Below are positions 37,532 through 45,777 of a stretch of DNA of 64,000 bases, one piece after another. This DNA comes from Dactylosporangium aurantiacum. Its GTDB lineage: Bacteria > Actinomycetota > Actinomycetes > Mycobacteriales > Micromonosporaceae. Where the stretch lies: positions 1-64,000 of the forward strand of contig NZ_JNYJ01000008.1 of NCBI RefSeq assembly GCF_000716715.1, given 5' to 3'. The notes under the pieces are model-generated. The model was not told the origin of the DNA, ran no database searches, and saw nothing but the letters and a program-made list of their open reading frames with translations. Every line of letters starts with the position of its first letter. Position 1 is the first letter of the stretch. A program made the position numbers and the translations under genes.

Positions 37532-38964
37532 GACGCGTCCGGCGGCCGGCCGCCGCCGGAGCCGCCGGCGGGTGGGCGTGGCCGTACCAGCGCCGCGGAC
37601 GGCGGATCGGACGGCGGCGGGGACGGCGGGGCGAACCGTACCCGCGGCGGTTGGGTGCGGCGCAGCGCGTCGACGCCGGCGAGGGACTCCAGGTCGGCGG
37701 TCGGCAACCGGCGCAGGGCGCGCAGCGGGTGCCGGCCCCGCAACCGCACCAGCCGCTCCAGCGTGCGCTCGTCCATGCCGGTGGTGCCGCGGCGGTTGGA
37801 GACCACACCGGTGTCGCCGGCGCCGGTGCGGTCCCGGTCGCGTTGCGGCGCGAACAGGTACTTCTTGGCCAGCATGAGGTGCGCGCTGGAGACCCGCGCG
37901 TGCGCGCGCAGCACCAGGTAGAGCGCGGCGAGCGCCGGGCAGGACCCGAGCAGCGCCCGCAGCCCGGCCGGCGACCGCCCGGACAGGTCGGTGCCGGCGC
38001 CCAGCCGCGCCAGCAGCATCCGCGGCAGCCCGGGCCGGTCCATGACGGCCGTGAGCCGGTCCCACTCCCCGGCGAGCAGGCCGGGGCGCAGCCGGGCGAG
38101 GTGCGCGCGGTGGCCGGGCAGGTCGATGCCGAGCAGCAGGTCACGTTCGATGGCCTCGGGGTCCAGCGCGCCGCTGGGCGGCACGTCGCCGGGGCGCCAG
38201 TGCACGGCGAACTGGCGGAAGACGTCCATGAAGTGCCCGGCCCGCAGCCCGTCGCCGGCCGGCAGCGCGGCGAAGCCGGTGTTGAGCCGGCGCAGCGCGT
38301 CCAGCAGCTCCGCGGCGACCCCGAGCCGGTGCACCGCGTCCGCGCCGCAGACGTCGACGCTCTCCTCGGCGATGGGGGCGAGCGCGAGGTTCACCGCCCG
38401 CTCGTACGTCTCGGACAGCTTGATCAGCTCGAAGAACCCGGTCTCGTCGCGTTCGCCGGTGTACGTGCGCACCTGCCCGTCGTCGAACACGCCCGGCAGG
38501 GTGGCCAACCGGGCCTCGCCCCACCAGACCTCGGTCGCGGGGAGGTTCCACCGGGTCAGCGAGGCGTACGCGTCCCGGTCGGGGTGGCCGGCACCGGTCT
38601 GCTCGGCCAGGCCGGTGAAGTAGTCGAGGAACGGCACGCACGCCTCGCCGACGGGCAGGTCGAACGCCCGCTCGGGCCGCCGCCGGTGTGCGGTGTCCCG
38701 CTCCTGGTGGTGCCGGCCGAGGGCGGCGCCGGCGAGGCCGAGCAGCACGACGAGCCGCCGCGCCTCCAGCGGGGTGCACCGCTGCGGCGCGGCCGGCAGG
38801 CCGGCCAGGGCCGCGGTGACCGCGACCGGGAACTCACCGGGCGGCCGGCGCCCGGCGATGATGTCGCGGTTGAGCTCCGGCATCGGCCCGCTGACCCAGG
38901 CCGCCACCGCCGGCACGCCCGAACCTACGCGCAGCGCAGTCGCATGACTACGCTCGGTATGCAC
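37528..38964 (-). CDS. Possible IDO/TDO/PrnB-superfamily protein (tentative)
   Basis: 478 residues, mainly helical, no signal peptide. VRTYTGERDE, FMDVFRQFAVHW and especially SSAHLMLAKKYLF followed by TGAGDTGVV resemble the pattern of heme dioxygenase-fold proteins of the IDO/TDO/PrnB superfamily (TDO has a His-Met-rich helix followed by a GTGG loop). This is pattern recognition only. The C-terminal 60 residues are Pro/Arg-rich. It is translationally coupled (GTGA) to a PAS kinase, an unusual partner for such an enzyme. It could be a heme-based sensor or an enzyme producing a signal. Confidence 0.45.
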   Translation of the reverse strand: MHTERSHATALRVGSGVPAVAAWVSGPMPELNRDIIAGRRPPGEFPVAVTAALAGLPAAPQRCTPLEARRLVVLLGLAGAALGRHHQERDTAHRRRPERAFDLPVGEACVPFLDYFTGLAEQTGAGHPDRDAYASLTRWNLPATEVWWGEARLATLPGVFDDGQVRTYTGERDETGFFELIKLSETYERAVNLALAPIAEESVDVCGADAVHRLGVAAELLDALRRLNTGFAALPAGDGLRAGHFMDVFRQFAVHWRPGDVPPSGALDPEAIERDLLLGIDLPGHRAHLARLRPGLLAGEWDRLTAVMDRPGLPRMLLARLGAGTDLSGRSPAGLRALLGSCPALAALYLVLRAHARVSSAHLMLAKKYLFAPQRDRDRTGAGDTGVVSNRRGTTGMDERTLERLVRLRGRHPLRALRRLPTADLESLAGVDALRRTQPPRVRFAPPSPPPSDPPSAALVRPRPPAGGSGGGRPPDAS

Positions 38965-39029
38965 CTGAGCAACGTACCACGCACGGGCGGCGGAGCACCG
39001 GTATCCGGTCCCCCGCCGCCGCGCCGCGG

Positions 39030-39212
39030 TCAGGGGTTGGTGTCGCCCTGGCCCGTGTGCTGCTGGGCATAGTCGACGCCCTTGTCGACCTGCTCGTCGT
39101 ACTTGCCGCCGGTGCGCCGGTCGACCTGCTCGCCGGCCTTCTCCGCGGCCTTGTCGATCTGCTCGTCGTGCTGGTCGGCGAAGTCCTTCGCCCGGTCCAT
39201 GAAGTCGTTCAT
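39030..39212 (-). CDS. MT0933-like antitoxin-family small protein
   Basis: 60 residues. FMDRAKDFADQHDEQIDKAA and GGKYDEQVDKGVDYAQQ match the repeated K/D-rich helices of the MT0933 (Rv0909-type) antitoxin family. RBS GGGAGCAC precedes the ATG. No toxin gene is adjacent; in actinomycetes such proteins are often found alone with stress-related membrane proteins, as here. Antitoxin function is therefore doubtful. Confidence 0.85.
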   Translation of the reverse strand: MNDFMDRAKDFADQHDEQIDKAAEKAGEQVDRRTGGKYDEQVDKGVDYAQQHTGQGDTNP

Positions 39213-39237
39213 CGGTGTGCTCCCAGGTGTCGGTGGT

Positions 39238-39879
39238 TCACGAACGGGCGCTGGCGGTCACGTTCTGCTTGACCTCGGCGGCGGCGCCCTTGGCGGTCTC
39301 CCCCGCGGAGCTCGCGGTGGTGCGGGCGGCGTCCTTGGCGGTGTCGCCGACGGCGGTCGCCGCGTCCTTCGCCCGCTCGCCGATCTCCTGCGCCGCCTCG
39401 GTCAGCGGCTGGCGGACCGGCTCGACGAGGTCGTCGGCGTGGTCGCGGACCTGGCGGCCGGCCCGCTTCTCCAGCTCGGTCGCGGGCAGCAGCGACGCGG
39501 CGAGCAGCCCGGCACCGAAGGCGATCAGCCCGGCCGCGACCGGGTTGCCCTGCGTCTGGCGGCGGACCGCCGCCGGTGCCTGGCGCGCCTGGTCGGCGAC
39601 CTCGCCGGCGGTGTCCTTGACCGTGTCCACGGCGCCGGACGCCTTGTCCTTCACCGCGTCGACGGCCCCGGACGTCCGGCCCTTGACCGTGTCGCCGCTG
39701 TCGTGGGCGGCACCCATCACGCGCTCCGTCACGCCTCGCACCTTCGCCTTCGTGTTCTGCCAGCCGCGCCGCGCGACCCGGCTGGGACTGGTCCTGTCGG
39801 CGAGCCGGTCCACGTCGTGGGCCAGCCGCGCCCTGGTCAGCTCGATGTCGTCTCGGATGTGGTCGGGTGCTTCAGCCAT
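39238..39879 (-). CDS. DUF3618 domain protein
   Basis: 213 residues. APDHIRDDIELTRARLAHDV at the N terminus is the DUF3618 signature. A hydrophobic segment (AAGLIAFGAGLLAASLL) lies near residue 120, flanked by long Ala/Lys/Asp-rich helices resembling LEA-like or apolipoprotein-like repeats (AVKDKASGAVDTVKDTAGEV). Probably a membrane-associated structural protein. Its start lies 43 bases inside the end of the Holin-X-like gene. Confidence 0.87.
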   Translation of the reverse strand: MAEAPDHIRDDIELTRARLAHDVDRLADRTSPSRVARRGWQNTKAKVRGVTERVMGAAHDSGDTVKGRTSGAVDAVKDKASGAVDTVKDTAGEVADQARQAPAAVRRQTQGNPVAAGLIAFGAGLLAASLLPATELEKRAGRQVRDHADDLVEPVRQPLTEAAQEIGERAKDAATAVGDTAKDAARTTASSAGETAKGAAAEVKQNVTASARS

Positions 39880-40271
39880 TTCGCGTCCTCCTTCAGCGTC
39901 TCGACGGTCCGGCGCGGCACCGGCGACACGGTGCGCGCCTGCTTGCGGCCGGCGGCGAACAGCGCCGCGGCGACGACCGCCCACAGCACGGCGACGATGA
40001 ACGCCGCCCAGCCCAGCGGCATGACGTTGTCCAGCGCGTACGTCAGCGCGAGGCTCAGCATCAACGCGGTCAGCAGCCCGGCGATCCCGGCGCCGCTGAA
40101 CATGCCGGCCGCCTTGCCGGCCTTGGACGCCTCGGCCCTGAGCTCGGCCTTGGCCAGCTCGACCTCCTGCCGGAACAGGTTGGACAGGCCTTCGCTGATG
40201 TCGCTGATGATCTCGCCGAGCGAGCCGGGCTCCTCCGGCGGCACCGCACGGCCGTACCCCGGCGCGCTCAT
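39837..40271 (-). CDS. Phage-holin-superfamily (Actinobacterial Holin-X, DUF1469-like) protein
   Basis: 144 residues. A cytoplasmic amphipathic helix (SNLFRQEVELAKAELRAEAS) is followed by two membrane helices (about 57-79 and 86-108). This is the layout of Holin-X/YqjE-type proteins, which are chromosomal envelope proteins rather than phage lysis genes. ATG at 40271 overlaps the stop of the upstream gene (ATGA). Operon context with DUF3618 is the norm for this family. Confidence 0.88.
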   Translation of the reverse strand: MSAPGYGRAVPPEEPGSLGEIISDISEGLSNLFRQEVELAKAELRAEASKAGKAAGMFSGAGIAGLLTALMLSLALTYALDNVMPLGWAAFIVAVLWAVVAAALFAAGRKQARTVSPVPRRTVETLKEDAKWLKHPTTSETTSS

Positions 40272-40990
40272 GAGCGGGGCGTCGTCGCCGACGGGACCGG
40301 CTCGGCGGCCGTGGCGGCACCGCCGCCGTACACGGTCGGCACCGGCTCGACAGGCGCCACCGGCTGCACGGGCACCGGCTGGACCGGCACCGGCTGGACG
40401 GGCACCGTGGGCAGCTGCTGCGTGTCGGCGGTCAGGCGGTCGGCGCCCGCGTACGGGTCGCGGTAGGCGCCGGCGTACGGGTCGCCGTAGGCGCCGGCGG
40501 TGTCGTGCGCCGGCTCCGCGCTGAAGACGCCCTTGCCGAGGCGCCCCACCACGAACCCGGCCGCGGCGGCCGCGAGCAGGAACGTGCCGGGGCGGCGGCG
40601 GGCGAAGTCCTGCACGCCCTCCAGGACGCCTTCCGGGCCGTGCTCGGCCAGGTAGTCCGCCACCCGGCGGCCGCCCTGGGACACCTGCGTGACGACCTTG
40701 CTCGCCGGGGAGTCGCCGCGCTCGCCGGCCATCTGGTCCAGCTCGTCGGCGAAGCGGCGCACGCCGTCGGCGAGCCGGTCGTTCTGGGTGCGCGCCTCCT
40801 GACCGACCCGGTCGCGCACGTCACGGGCCAGATTTCGCGCCTGCGCCTTCGCCTCGCCGGCGACCTCGCCGGCCTGTTGCTTCGCGGTGCCGGCGGCATC
40901 GCGCGCGGCGGCGCCGGCCGTCCGCGCGGCCTGTTGCACACCACCGCCGTCCGGTGTGCCGGTCCGGTCCTCGTAGCCGAGTTCCGCCAT
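40268..40990 (-). CDS. Ala-rich membrane-associated protein with VPVQP repeats
   Basis: 240 residues. Long Ala/Arg/Glu helices (AGTAKQQAGEVAGEAKAQAR), one hydrophobic segment near residue 140 (TFLLAAAAAGFVVGRLG), then a Tyr/Asp/Gly-rich stretch and tandem VPVQP units encoded by 15-bp repeats (about 40340-40405). GGAGG lies five bases before the ATG. First gene of the operon that continues with the Holin-X-like, DUF3618 and MT0933-like genes. Confidence 0.82.
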   Translation of the reverse strand: MAELGYEDRTGTPDGGGVQQAARTAGAAARDAAGTAKQQAGEVAGEAKAQARNLARDVRDRVGQEARTQNDRLADGVRRFADELDQMAGERGDSPASKVVTQVSQGGRRVADYLAEHGPEGVLEGVQDFARRRPGTFLLAAAAAGFVVGRLGKGVFSAEPAHDTAGAYGDPYAGAYRDPYAGADRLTADTQQLPTVPVQPVPVQPVPVQPVAPVEPVPTVYGGGAATAAEPVPSATTPRS

Positions 40991-41140
40991 CAGAACCTCC
41001 AACGTGTCGGGGGGATGGCCGCCGTGTACCCCGGCACATCGGGGGTAATCACGACGATGACGGTGGATCGTCCCCAGGTAGGAACGATTTAGCGTCGGCG
41101 ATTTTCTGGTTGGCGGGCGCATTTCTGGGAAGCGCGCGAG

Positions 41141-41202
41141 CGGGCGCGCTTCACCGGCAGGCGCGCGCGAACGGGCGCGCTTCTCCGGCAGGCGCGCATG
41201 AG
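41141..41202. repeat. 31-bp direct repeat, two copies
   Basis: CGGGCGCGCTTCACCGGCAG begins the first copy (41141-41171); the second (41172-41202) differs at few positions. The array lies immediately upstream of the BrkB gene RBS, in the divergent promoter region with the membrane-stress operon. Confidence 0.8.
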
Positions 41203-41213
41203 AGGAGGCGACC

Positions 41214-42218
41214 ATGACCGATGTCGAACGCGGGCGCACGGCGCAGGACGAGCACGGCGACGCCGTGCCGCGGCCGCCGACCGCGAACCAGGGGCCCGAC
41301 GAGCTCGGCGCGCTGCCGAAGCGCTCCTACCTCGCGGTGCTCAAGCGCACCGTCAAGGAGTTCGGCGACGACAACGTCACCGTCTGGGCGGCCGCGCTCA
41401 CCTACTACGGCGTGCTGTCCATCTTCCCCGGGCTGCTGCTCATGGTCACCGCGCTGCGGCTGTTCGGCCAGGACACCGTCAGGTCGGTCGTCGACAACGT
41501 CTCCGGCATCGCGCCCGGCTCGGTCGCCGACATCCTCGGCGGCGCCGCCGAGAACCTGCAGAAGGGCGGCGAGGGCACGGCCGGGCTGCTCGCGGTCGTG
41601 TCCGTGCTGGGCGCGCTGTGGTCGGCGTCGGGATACATCGGCGTGTTCATGCAGGCGTCCAACGCCATCTACGACGTACCCGAGGGACGCCCGATCTGGA
41701 AGACGCTGCCGATCCGGCTCGGCGTCACGCTGCTCACCGGGGTGCTGCTCACCGCCGCCGCGCTCATGGTCGTGTTCACCGGACGCCTCGCCGACCAGGT
41801 CGGGCACGCCCTCGGCATCGGCTCGGGCGCGGTGACGGTGTGGAACATCGCGAAGTGGCCGGTGCTGGTCCTGATCGTCAGCCTGCTGTTCGCGATCCTG
41901 TACTGGGCCTCGCCCAACGCCAAGCACGGCGGCTTCCGGTGGGTCAGCCCCGGCGGGCTGGTCGCCGTGGTGCTGTGGCTGGCCGCGTCGGGCGGGTTCG
42001 CGCTGTACGTGGCGAACTTCGGCTCGTACAACAAGACGTACGGCAGCCTCGCCACGGTGATCATCTTCCTGGTGTGGCTGTGGATCAGCAACATCGCGAT
42101 CCTGCTCGGCGCCGAGTTCGACGCGGAGCTGCAGCGCAGCCGCGCGGTCCAGGCGGGCCACCCGGAGACCGAGGAGCCCTACGTGGAGCTGCGCGACACC
42201 CGCAAGCTGGACCGCTGA
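41214..42218 (+). CDS. YihY/BrkB family inner membrane protein
   Basis: 334 residues with six or seven membrane helices. VWAAALTYYGVLSIFPGLLL near residue 60 and a late NIAILLGAEFDAEL are the hallmark segments of the YihY/BrkB family (once misnamed ribonuclease BN). Function is not established; it may be a transporter or envelope organiser. RBS GAGGAGG lies six bases before the ATG. It diverges from the envelope-stress-like operon, suggesting shared regulation. Confidence 0.93.
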   Translation: MTDVERGRTAQDEHGDAVPRPPTANQGPDELGALPKRSYLAVLKRTVKEFGDDNVTVWAAALTYYGVLSIFPGLLLMVTALRLFGQDTVRSVVDNVSGIAPGSVADILGGAAENLQKGGEGTAGLLAVVSVLGALWSASGYIGVFMQASNAIYDVPEGRPIWKTLPIRLGVTLLTGVLLTAAALMVVFTGRLADQVGHALGIGSGAVTVWNIAKWPVLVLIVSLLFAILYWASPNAKHGGFRWVSPGGLVAVVLWLAASGGFALYVANFGSYNKTYGSLATVIIFLVWLWISNIAILLGAEFDAELQRSRAVQAGHPETEEPYVELRDTRKLDR

Positions 42219-42220
42219 CC

Positions 42221-42790
42221 CTAGCCGCGGTCCTCGCCGCCGGCCGTGGCGAGGGGCCCGGCGGCGGCGAGGAGCCCGGCGGCGGCGAGGAGCCCGGCGA
42301 CGGCCAGGCCGTTGGTGACGGTGCCGTCGCGGACCCAGGCGACGGCCTCCTCCAGCGGCACCCACCGCAGCCGCAGGTCCTCGTCGTCGTCCGGGTCCGC
42401 ACTGGTCTCGCCGAGCTGCCGGGCCAGGTACACGCGGACCCGCTCCCCGGTCATGCCCGGCGACGGGTGCAGGTCCAGCAGGCGCTCCCAGCGGCCGGCG
42501 GTGACCCCGGTCTCCTCGGCCAGCTCGCGTTTCGCGGCGTCGAACGGCTCCTCCCCGTCGTCGAGCAGCCCCGCCGGCAGCTCCCACAGCGTGTCGCCGA
42601 CGGGGTGGCGGTACTGCCGCACGAGCAGCACCCGCCCGCGCTCGTCGAGCGCGACGACGGCGACCGAGTCGGCGTGGTCCACGACCTCCCGCACGACCTG
42701 CCGGTCACCCTGGCGCAGGGTGTCACGGTGCACGGTGATGATGTCGCCGGCGTAGACGACGGTGCGGTCCAGCAGCTCCGGTGTGTCCAT
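42221..42790 (-). CDS. NUDIX hydrolase, ADP-ribose pyrophosphatase-like
   Basis: 189 residues. The box ELPAGLLDDGEEPFDAAKRELAEETG near residues 70-95 has the AGLxDxGE form typical of ADP-sugar pyrophosphatases, followed by the downstream proline (PSPGMT) about 16 residues later, also typical for ADP-ribose substrates. C-terminal AGLLAAAG units come from an 18-bp repeat near 42243-42300. ATG at 42790. Mg-dependent cleavage of ADP-ribose to AMP and ribose-5-phosphate is the expected activity. Confidence 0.9.
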   Translation of the reverse strand: MDTPELLDRTVVYAGDIITVHRDTLRQGDRQVVREVVDHADSVAVVALDERGRVLLVRQYRHPVGDTLWELPAGLLDDGEEPFDAAKRELAEETGVTAGRWERLLDLHPSPGMTGERVRVYLARQLGETSADPDDDEDLRLRWVPLEEAVAWVRDGTVTNGLAVAGLLAAAGLLAAAGPLATAGGEDRG

Positions 42791-42942
42791 GCTTCCGGCG
42801 GTACCCACCGCGGCCGCGCACCCAACAGCGGTTCCCAGAAACCTTTCAGCCTGGCCTGCTAGCGTCGGACCATGGACGGCTGCAGTACCGGGCCGGGCGT
42901 CGTCCCGGCTACCCTCGGCACGGCGACCGGTGGACACCGGCC

Positions 42943-44262
42943 GTGTTGATCCTGATCGGTCTCGTGCTCATCGTGGCCCTCACCGCGGCCACCGGATACT
43001 TCGTCGCCGCCGAGTTCGCCTATGTGGCGGTCGACCGGGCGAAGCTCAAACGTGCCGCCGACCGCGGTGACGTGCCGGCGCGGCGGGCGCTGCGGGTCAC
43101 CGAGCGGCTGTCGTTCATGCTGTCGGGCGCGCAGCTCGGCATCACCGTGACGGCCCTGCTCGCCGGCTATGTCGCCGAGCCGTATCTCGGCCGCGGCCTG
43201 GCCGACCTGCTCGGTGTCGCCGGGGTGCCGCGCGCGGCCAGCACCTCGATCTCCGTGGCTCTGGCGCTGCTGACCGCCACCGCGGTGCAGATGGTGCTCG
43301 GCGAGCTCGGCCCGAAGAACTGGGCGATCGCCCGGCCGGAGGCGCTGTCCCGCGCGCTGGCCCGGTTCACCCTGTTCTACCTGGCCGCGGCCGGCCCGCT
43401 GATCCGCATGTTCGACGCCGCGGCCAACCGGCTGCTGCGCCGCGCCGGCATCGAGCCCATCGAGGAGCTGCCGGAGGGCGCCACCCCGGAGGACCTGGCG
43501 CGCATCATCGCCGACTCGCAGACCGGCGGGCTGCTCGACGCGGACACCTCGCAGCTGCTGCAGCGTGGCCTCGTGTTCCGGGCCCGCACCGCGGAGGAGG
43601 CGATGGTCGCGCGGGTCGACGTGGTCACCGTCGCCGCGACCGACCCGGCGGACCGGCTCGTCGAGCTGTTCGACACCGGCCACACCCGCTTCCCGGTCGT
43701 CGGCGACAGCGTCGACGACGTGCTCGGTGTCGTCGGCGGCGCCGACCTGGTGGCGCTGCCCGCCGCCGAGCGGCACCGCACGACGATGGCGCAGATCGCC
43801 GCGCCGCCGGTGCTGGTGCCGTCCACGGCGCCCCTGCCGGTGGTGCTGGAGCGGCTGCGCGCCGAGCACCGCCAGCTCGCCTGCGTCGTGGACGAGTACG
43901 GCGGCTTCGCCGGCATCATCACCCTCGAGGACATCGCCGAGGAGCTGGTCGGGCAGATCCGCGACGAGGACGACGCCCCGGAGCCGGCGGCGGTCCGCCA
44001 GCCGGACGGCTCGTGGCTCGTCCCGGCCCGCTGGCGCATCGACGAGGTCGCCCGCACCACCGGCGTGACCCTGCCCGAGAGCGACGACTACGACACGGTG
44101 TCGGGCCTGGTGCTGCAGCGCCTCGGCCGGGTGCCGCAGACCGGCGACACCGTCGACGTCGAGGTGCCCCCGTCAACGCCGGAGGACCCGCACCGCACCG
44201 TGCGCATCGACGTGCTCAGCGTGCACCGGCACGTCCCGGCGACCGTGAAGGTGTCCGCATGA
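42943..44262 (+). CDS. CNNM/CorC-type transporter (DUF21-CBS-CorC_HlyC), first paralogue
   Basis: 439 residues. DUF21 membrane domain (about 1-190, GYFVAAEFAYVAVDR and VLGELGPKNWA), paired CBS domains (about 205-330, with TRFPVVGDSVDDVLG) and a C-terminal CorC_HlyC domain (about 345-430). Related proteins export Mg2+ or Co2+ or take part in Na-coupled divalent cation transport. GTG at 42943 begins the first membrane helix; GGTGG lies ten bases upstream. The stop overlaps the first repeat mini-ORF (ATGA). Confidence 0.9.
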   Translation: MLILIGLVLIVALTAATGYFVAAEFAYVAVDRAKLKRAADRGDVPARRALRVTERLSFMLSGAQLGITVTALLAGYVAEPYLGRGLADLLGVAGVPRAASTSISVALALLTATAVQMVLGELGPKNWAIARPEALSRALARFTLFYLAAAGPLIRMFDAAANRLLRRAGIEPIEELPEGATPEDLARIIADSQTGGLLDADTSQLLQRGLVFRARTAEEAMVARVDVVTVAATDPADRLVELFDTGHTRFPVVGDSVDDVLGVVGGADLVALPAAERHRTTMAQIAAPPVLVPSTAPLPVVLERLRAEHRQLACVVDEYGGFAGIITLEDIAEELVGQIRDEDDAPEPAAVRQPDGSWLVPARWRIDEVARTTGVTLPESDDYDTVSGLVLQRLGRVPQTGDTVDVEVPPSTPEDPHRTVRIDVLSVHRHVPATVKVSA

Positions 44263-44351
44263 GCGGCCCGCAGCGCAGCGGAGGGCTGCGAATCAGCAGC
44301 TCAGGGTGGAGCTCAGGCCGACGCCGCAGCGCAGCGGAGGTGGCGGCATGA
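44259..44351 (+). repeat. 89-bp repeat cassette encoding a 30-aa mini-ORF (copy B1)
   Basis: The ATG at 44259 overlaps the CBS-gene stop (ATGA) and the mini-ORF stop at 44349-44351 overlaps the next ATG (ATGA). It reads MSGPQRSGGLR...GRRRSAAEVAA, 30 residues. The 17-bp block CCGCAGCGCAGCGGAGG occurs twice, 56 bp apart; the second copy forms a GGAGGT RBS for the following start. Confidence 0.88.
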
Positions 44352-44440
44352 GCGGCCCGCAGCGGAGCGAGGAGCCGCGAATCATGGGCTCAGGGTGCAG
44401 CTCAGGCCGACGCCGCAGCGCAGCGGAGGTGGCGGCATGA
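44348..44440 (+). repeat. 89-bp repeat cassette encoding a 30-aa mini-ORF (copy B2)
   Basis: A second, tandem unit exactly 89 bp downstream of B1, reading MSGPQRSEEPRIMGSG...RRRSAAEVAA. Its stop overlaps the ATG at 44437 of the second CBS gene (ATGA), which has GGAGGTGGCGGC directly before it. Each unit shifts the frame by one, so translation must stop and restart at every junction. Confidence 0.88.
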
Positions 44441-45483
44441 GCACTGGTTGGGCGCTGGTCGTTTCGGTGATCCTGCTGGCGCTGAACGGCTTCTTCGTGG
44501 CCGCCGAGTTCGCCCTCGTCGCCAGCAAGCGGCACCGGTTGGAACAGGCGGCGACCGAGGGCGGCCGGGCCGCCGCCGCGGCGCTCGCCGGCAGCCGGGA
44601 GCTGTCGCTGATGCTCGCCGGGGCGCAGCTGGGCATCACCCTGTGCTCGCTCGGCCTCGGCGCGCTCGCCGAGCCGGCGGTCGCGCACCTGCTCGACCCG
44701 GTGTTCACGGCGGTGGGCGTACCGGCGGAGGTCAGCTACCCCATCGCGTTCGTCATCGCGCTCGCGGTCGTGGTGTTCCTGCACATGGTCGTCGGTGAGA
44801 TGGCGCCGAAGTCGTGGGCGATCAGCGACCCCGAGCGTTCGGCGCTGCGGCTGGCGTGGCCGTTCCGGGCGTTCACCCGGCTCGTACGCCCGCTGCTCAC
44901 CGTCCTCAACGGCCTCGCCAACGCGTGCCTACGGCTGATCAAGGTCGAGCCGCAGGACGAGCTGTCCGCGGCGCACGGCCCGGAGGAGCTGATGATGCTG
45001 CTCGAGTCGTCCCGCCAGCACGGGACCCTGGGCCAGGACCAGCACCTGCTGCTGAGCCGGATGCTGCGCCTGCAGGACACCACGGTCGCCCAGGTGATGA
45101 TCCCGGCGGCGGACATGGTGACCGTGCCGGCCGACGCGACCGCCGACGACATCGAGGACGCGCACCGCGCCACCGGCCGGTCCCGCTTCCCGGTCGTGGA
45201 CGCCGGCGGCGCCGTCACCGGCGTCGTGCACGTCCGCGACGCGCTGCGCAGCACCACCGCCGGCGTCCCCGCCCGCGCCGACGGGCTGATGATCGCCGCG
45301 TTCTCGGTGCCGGCGCGCAGCAGCGTCCTGGCCGCCGTCCGGTCGATGCGGGAGTCCCGCGCGCAGCTCGCGGTCGCCACCGACGGCGGCGCGGCGGTCG
45401 GCCTGGTCGCCCTCGAGGACCTGCTGGAGGAGGTCATCGGCGAGTTCGACGACGAGACCGACGCCGTCACGGCCGCCCGGTGA
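44437..45483 (+). CDS. CNNM/CorC-type transporter (DUF21-CBS), second paralogue
   Basis: 348 residues. DUF21 membrane domain (NGFFVAAEFALVASKR near residue 18; MVVGEMAPKSWAI near residue 115) and two CBS domains (about 205-345, SRFPVVDAGGAVTG). It lacks the CorC_HlyC domain that the first paralogue has, so the pair may form a heteromer. Start and RBS come from the preceding repeat unit. Likely divalent-cation transport. Confidence 0.92.
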   Translation: MSTGWALVVSVILLALNGFFVAAEFALVASKRHRLEQAATEGGRAAAAALAGSRELSLMLAGAQLGITLCSLGLGALAEPAVAHLLDPVFTAVGVPAEVSYPIAFVIALAVVVFLHMVVGEMAPKSWAISDPERSALRLAWPFRAFTRLVRPLLTVLNGLANACLRLIKVEPQDELSAAHGPEELMMLLESSRQHGTLGQDQHLLLSRMLRLQDTTVAQVMIPAADMVTVPADATADDIEDAHRATGRSRFPVVDAGGAVTGVVHVRDALRSTTAGVPARADGLMIAAFSVPARSSVLAAVRSMRESRAQLAVATDGGAAVGLVALEDLLEEVIGEFDDETDAVTAAR

Positions 45484-45531
45484 CCGCCGCTCACCCGTTT
45501 CGCCGTCACCCGAGCGGGTAGGCGTCGGGGC

Positions 45532-45777
45532 ATGGCAACGGACGGAGTGTGGCGCGACGAGCGGCAGCTGCCGCTGGAGGAGCTGACGGCCGCGGTGGCG
45601 ACCTCGGCGACGGACGGGCAGGGCGACGACCTCGCCGGCAACGACGCCGGCATCGAGCAGGCCCTCACCGAGGAGGCCGGCGAGCGCCCCGACGGGGCGG
45701 ACGGCGATCCCGACCCGACCAGCAGCGCGGGCCGGGCGCTGCGGACCGACTACGTCGGCCGCACCGGCCCCAACTGA
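45532..45777 (+). CDS. Small acidic hypothetical protein, 81 aa
   Basis: An acidic, probably disordered 81-residue protein (DGQGDDLAGNDAGIEQALTE). TAGGCG lies seven bases before the ATG, fitting a leaderless start. Codon use is normal. Its last 28 bases overlap the end of the SpoIIE phosphatase gene on the other strand. Function unknown. Confidence 0.6.
   Translation: MATDGVWRDERQLPLEELTAAVATSATDGQGDDLAGNDAGIEQALTEEAGERPDGADGDPDPTSSAGRALRTDYVGRTGPN

Noticed and set aside
39030..39212. Toxin-antitoxin pair
   Set aside because: The MT0933-like protein has no adjacent toxin gene, so I do not call a TA system.
39837..40271. Prophage lysis module
   Set aside because: The Holin-X-like protein is in a chromosomal operon with DUF3618 and MT0933-like genes; no other phage genes are present.
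44259..44440. Insertion sequence or MITE explanation for the 89-bp repeats
   Set aside because: No terminal inverted repeats, no transposase and no target duplications; the ends are stop/start overlaps instead.
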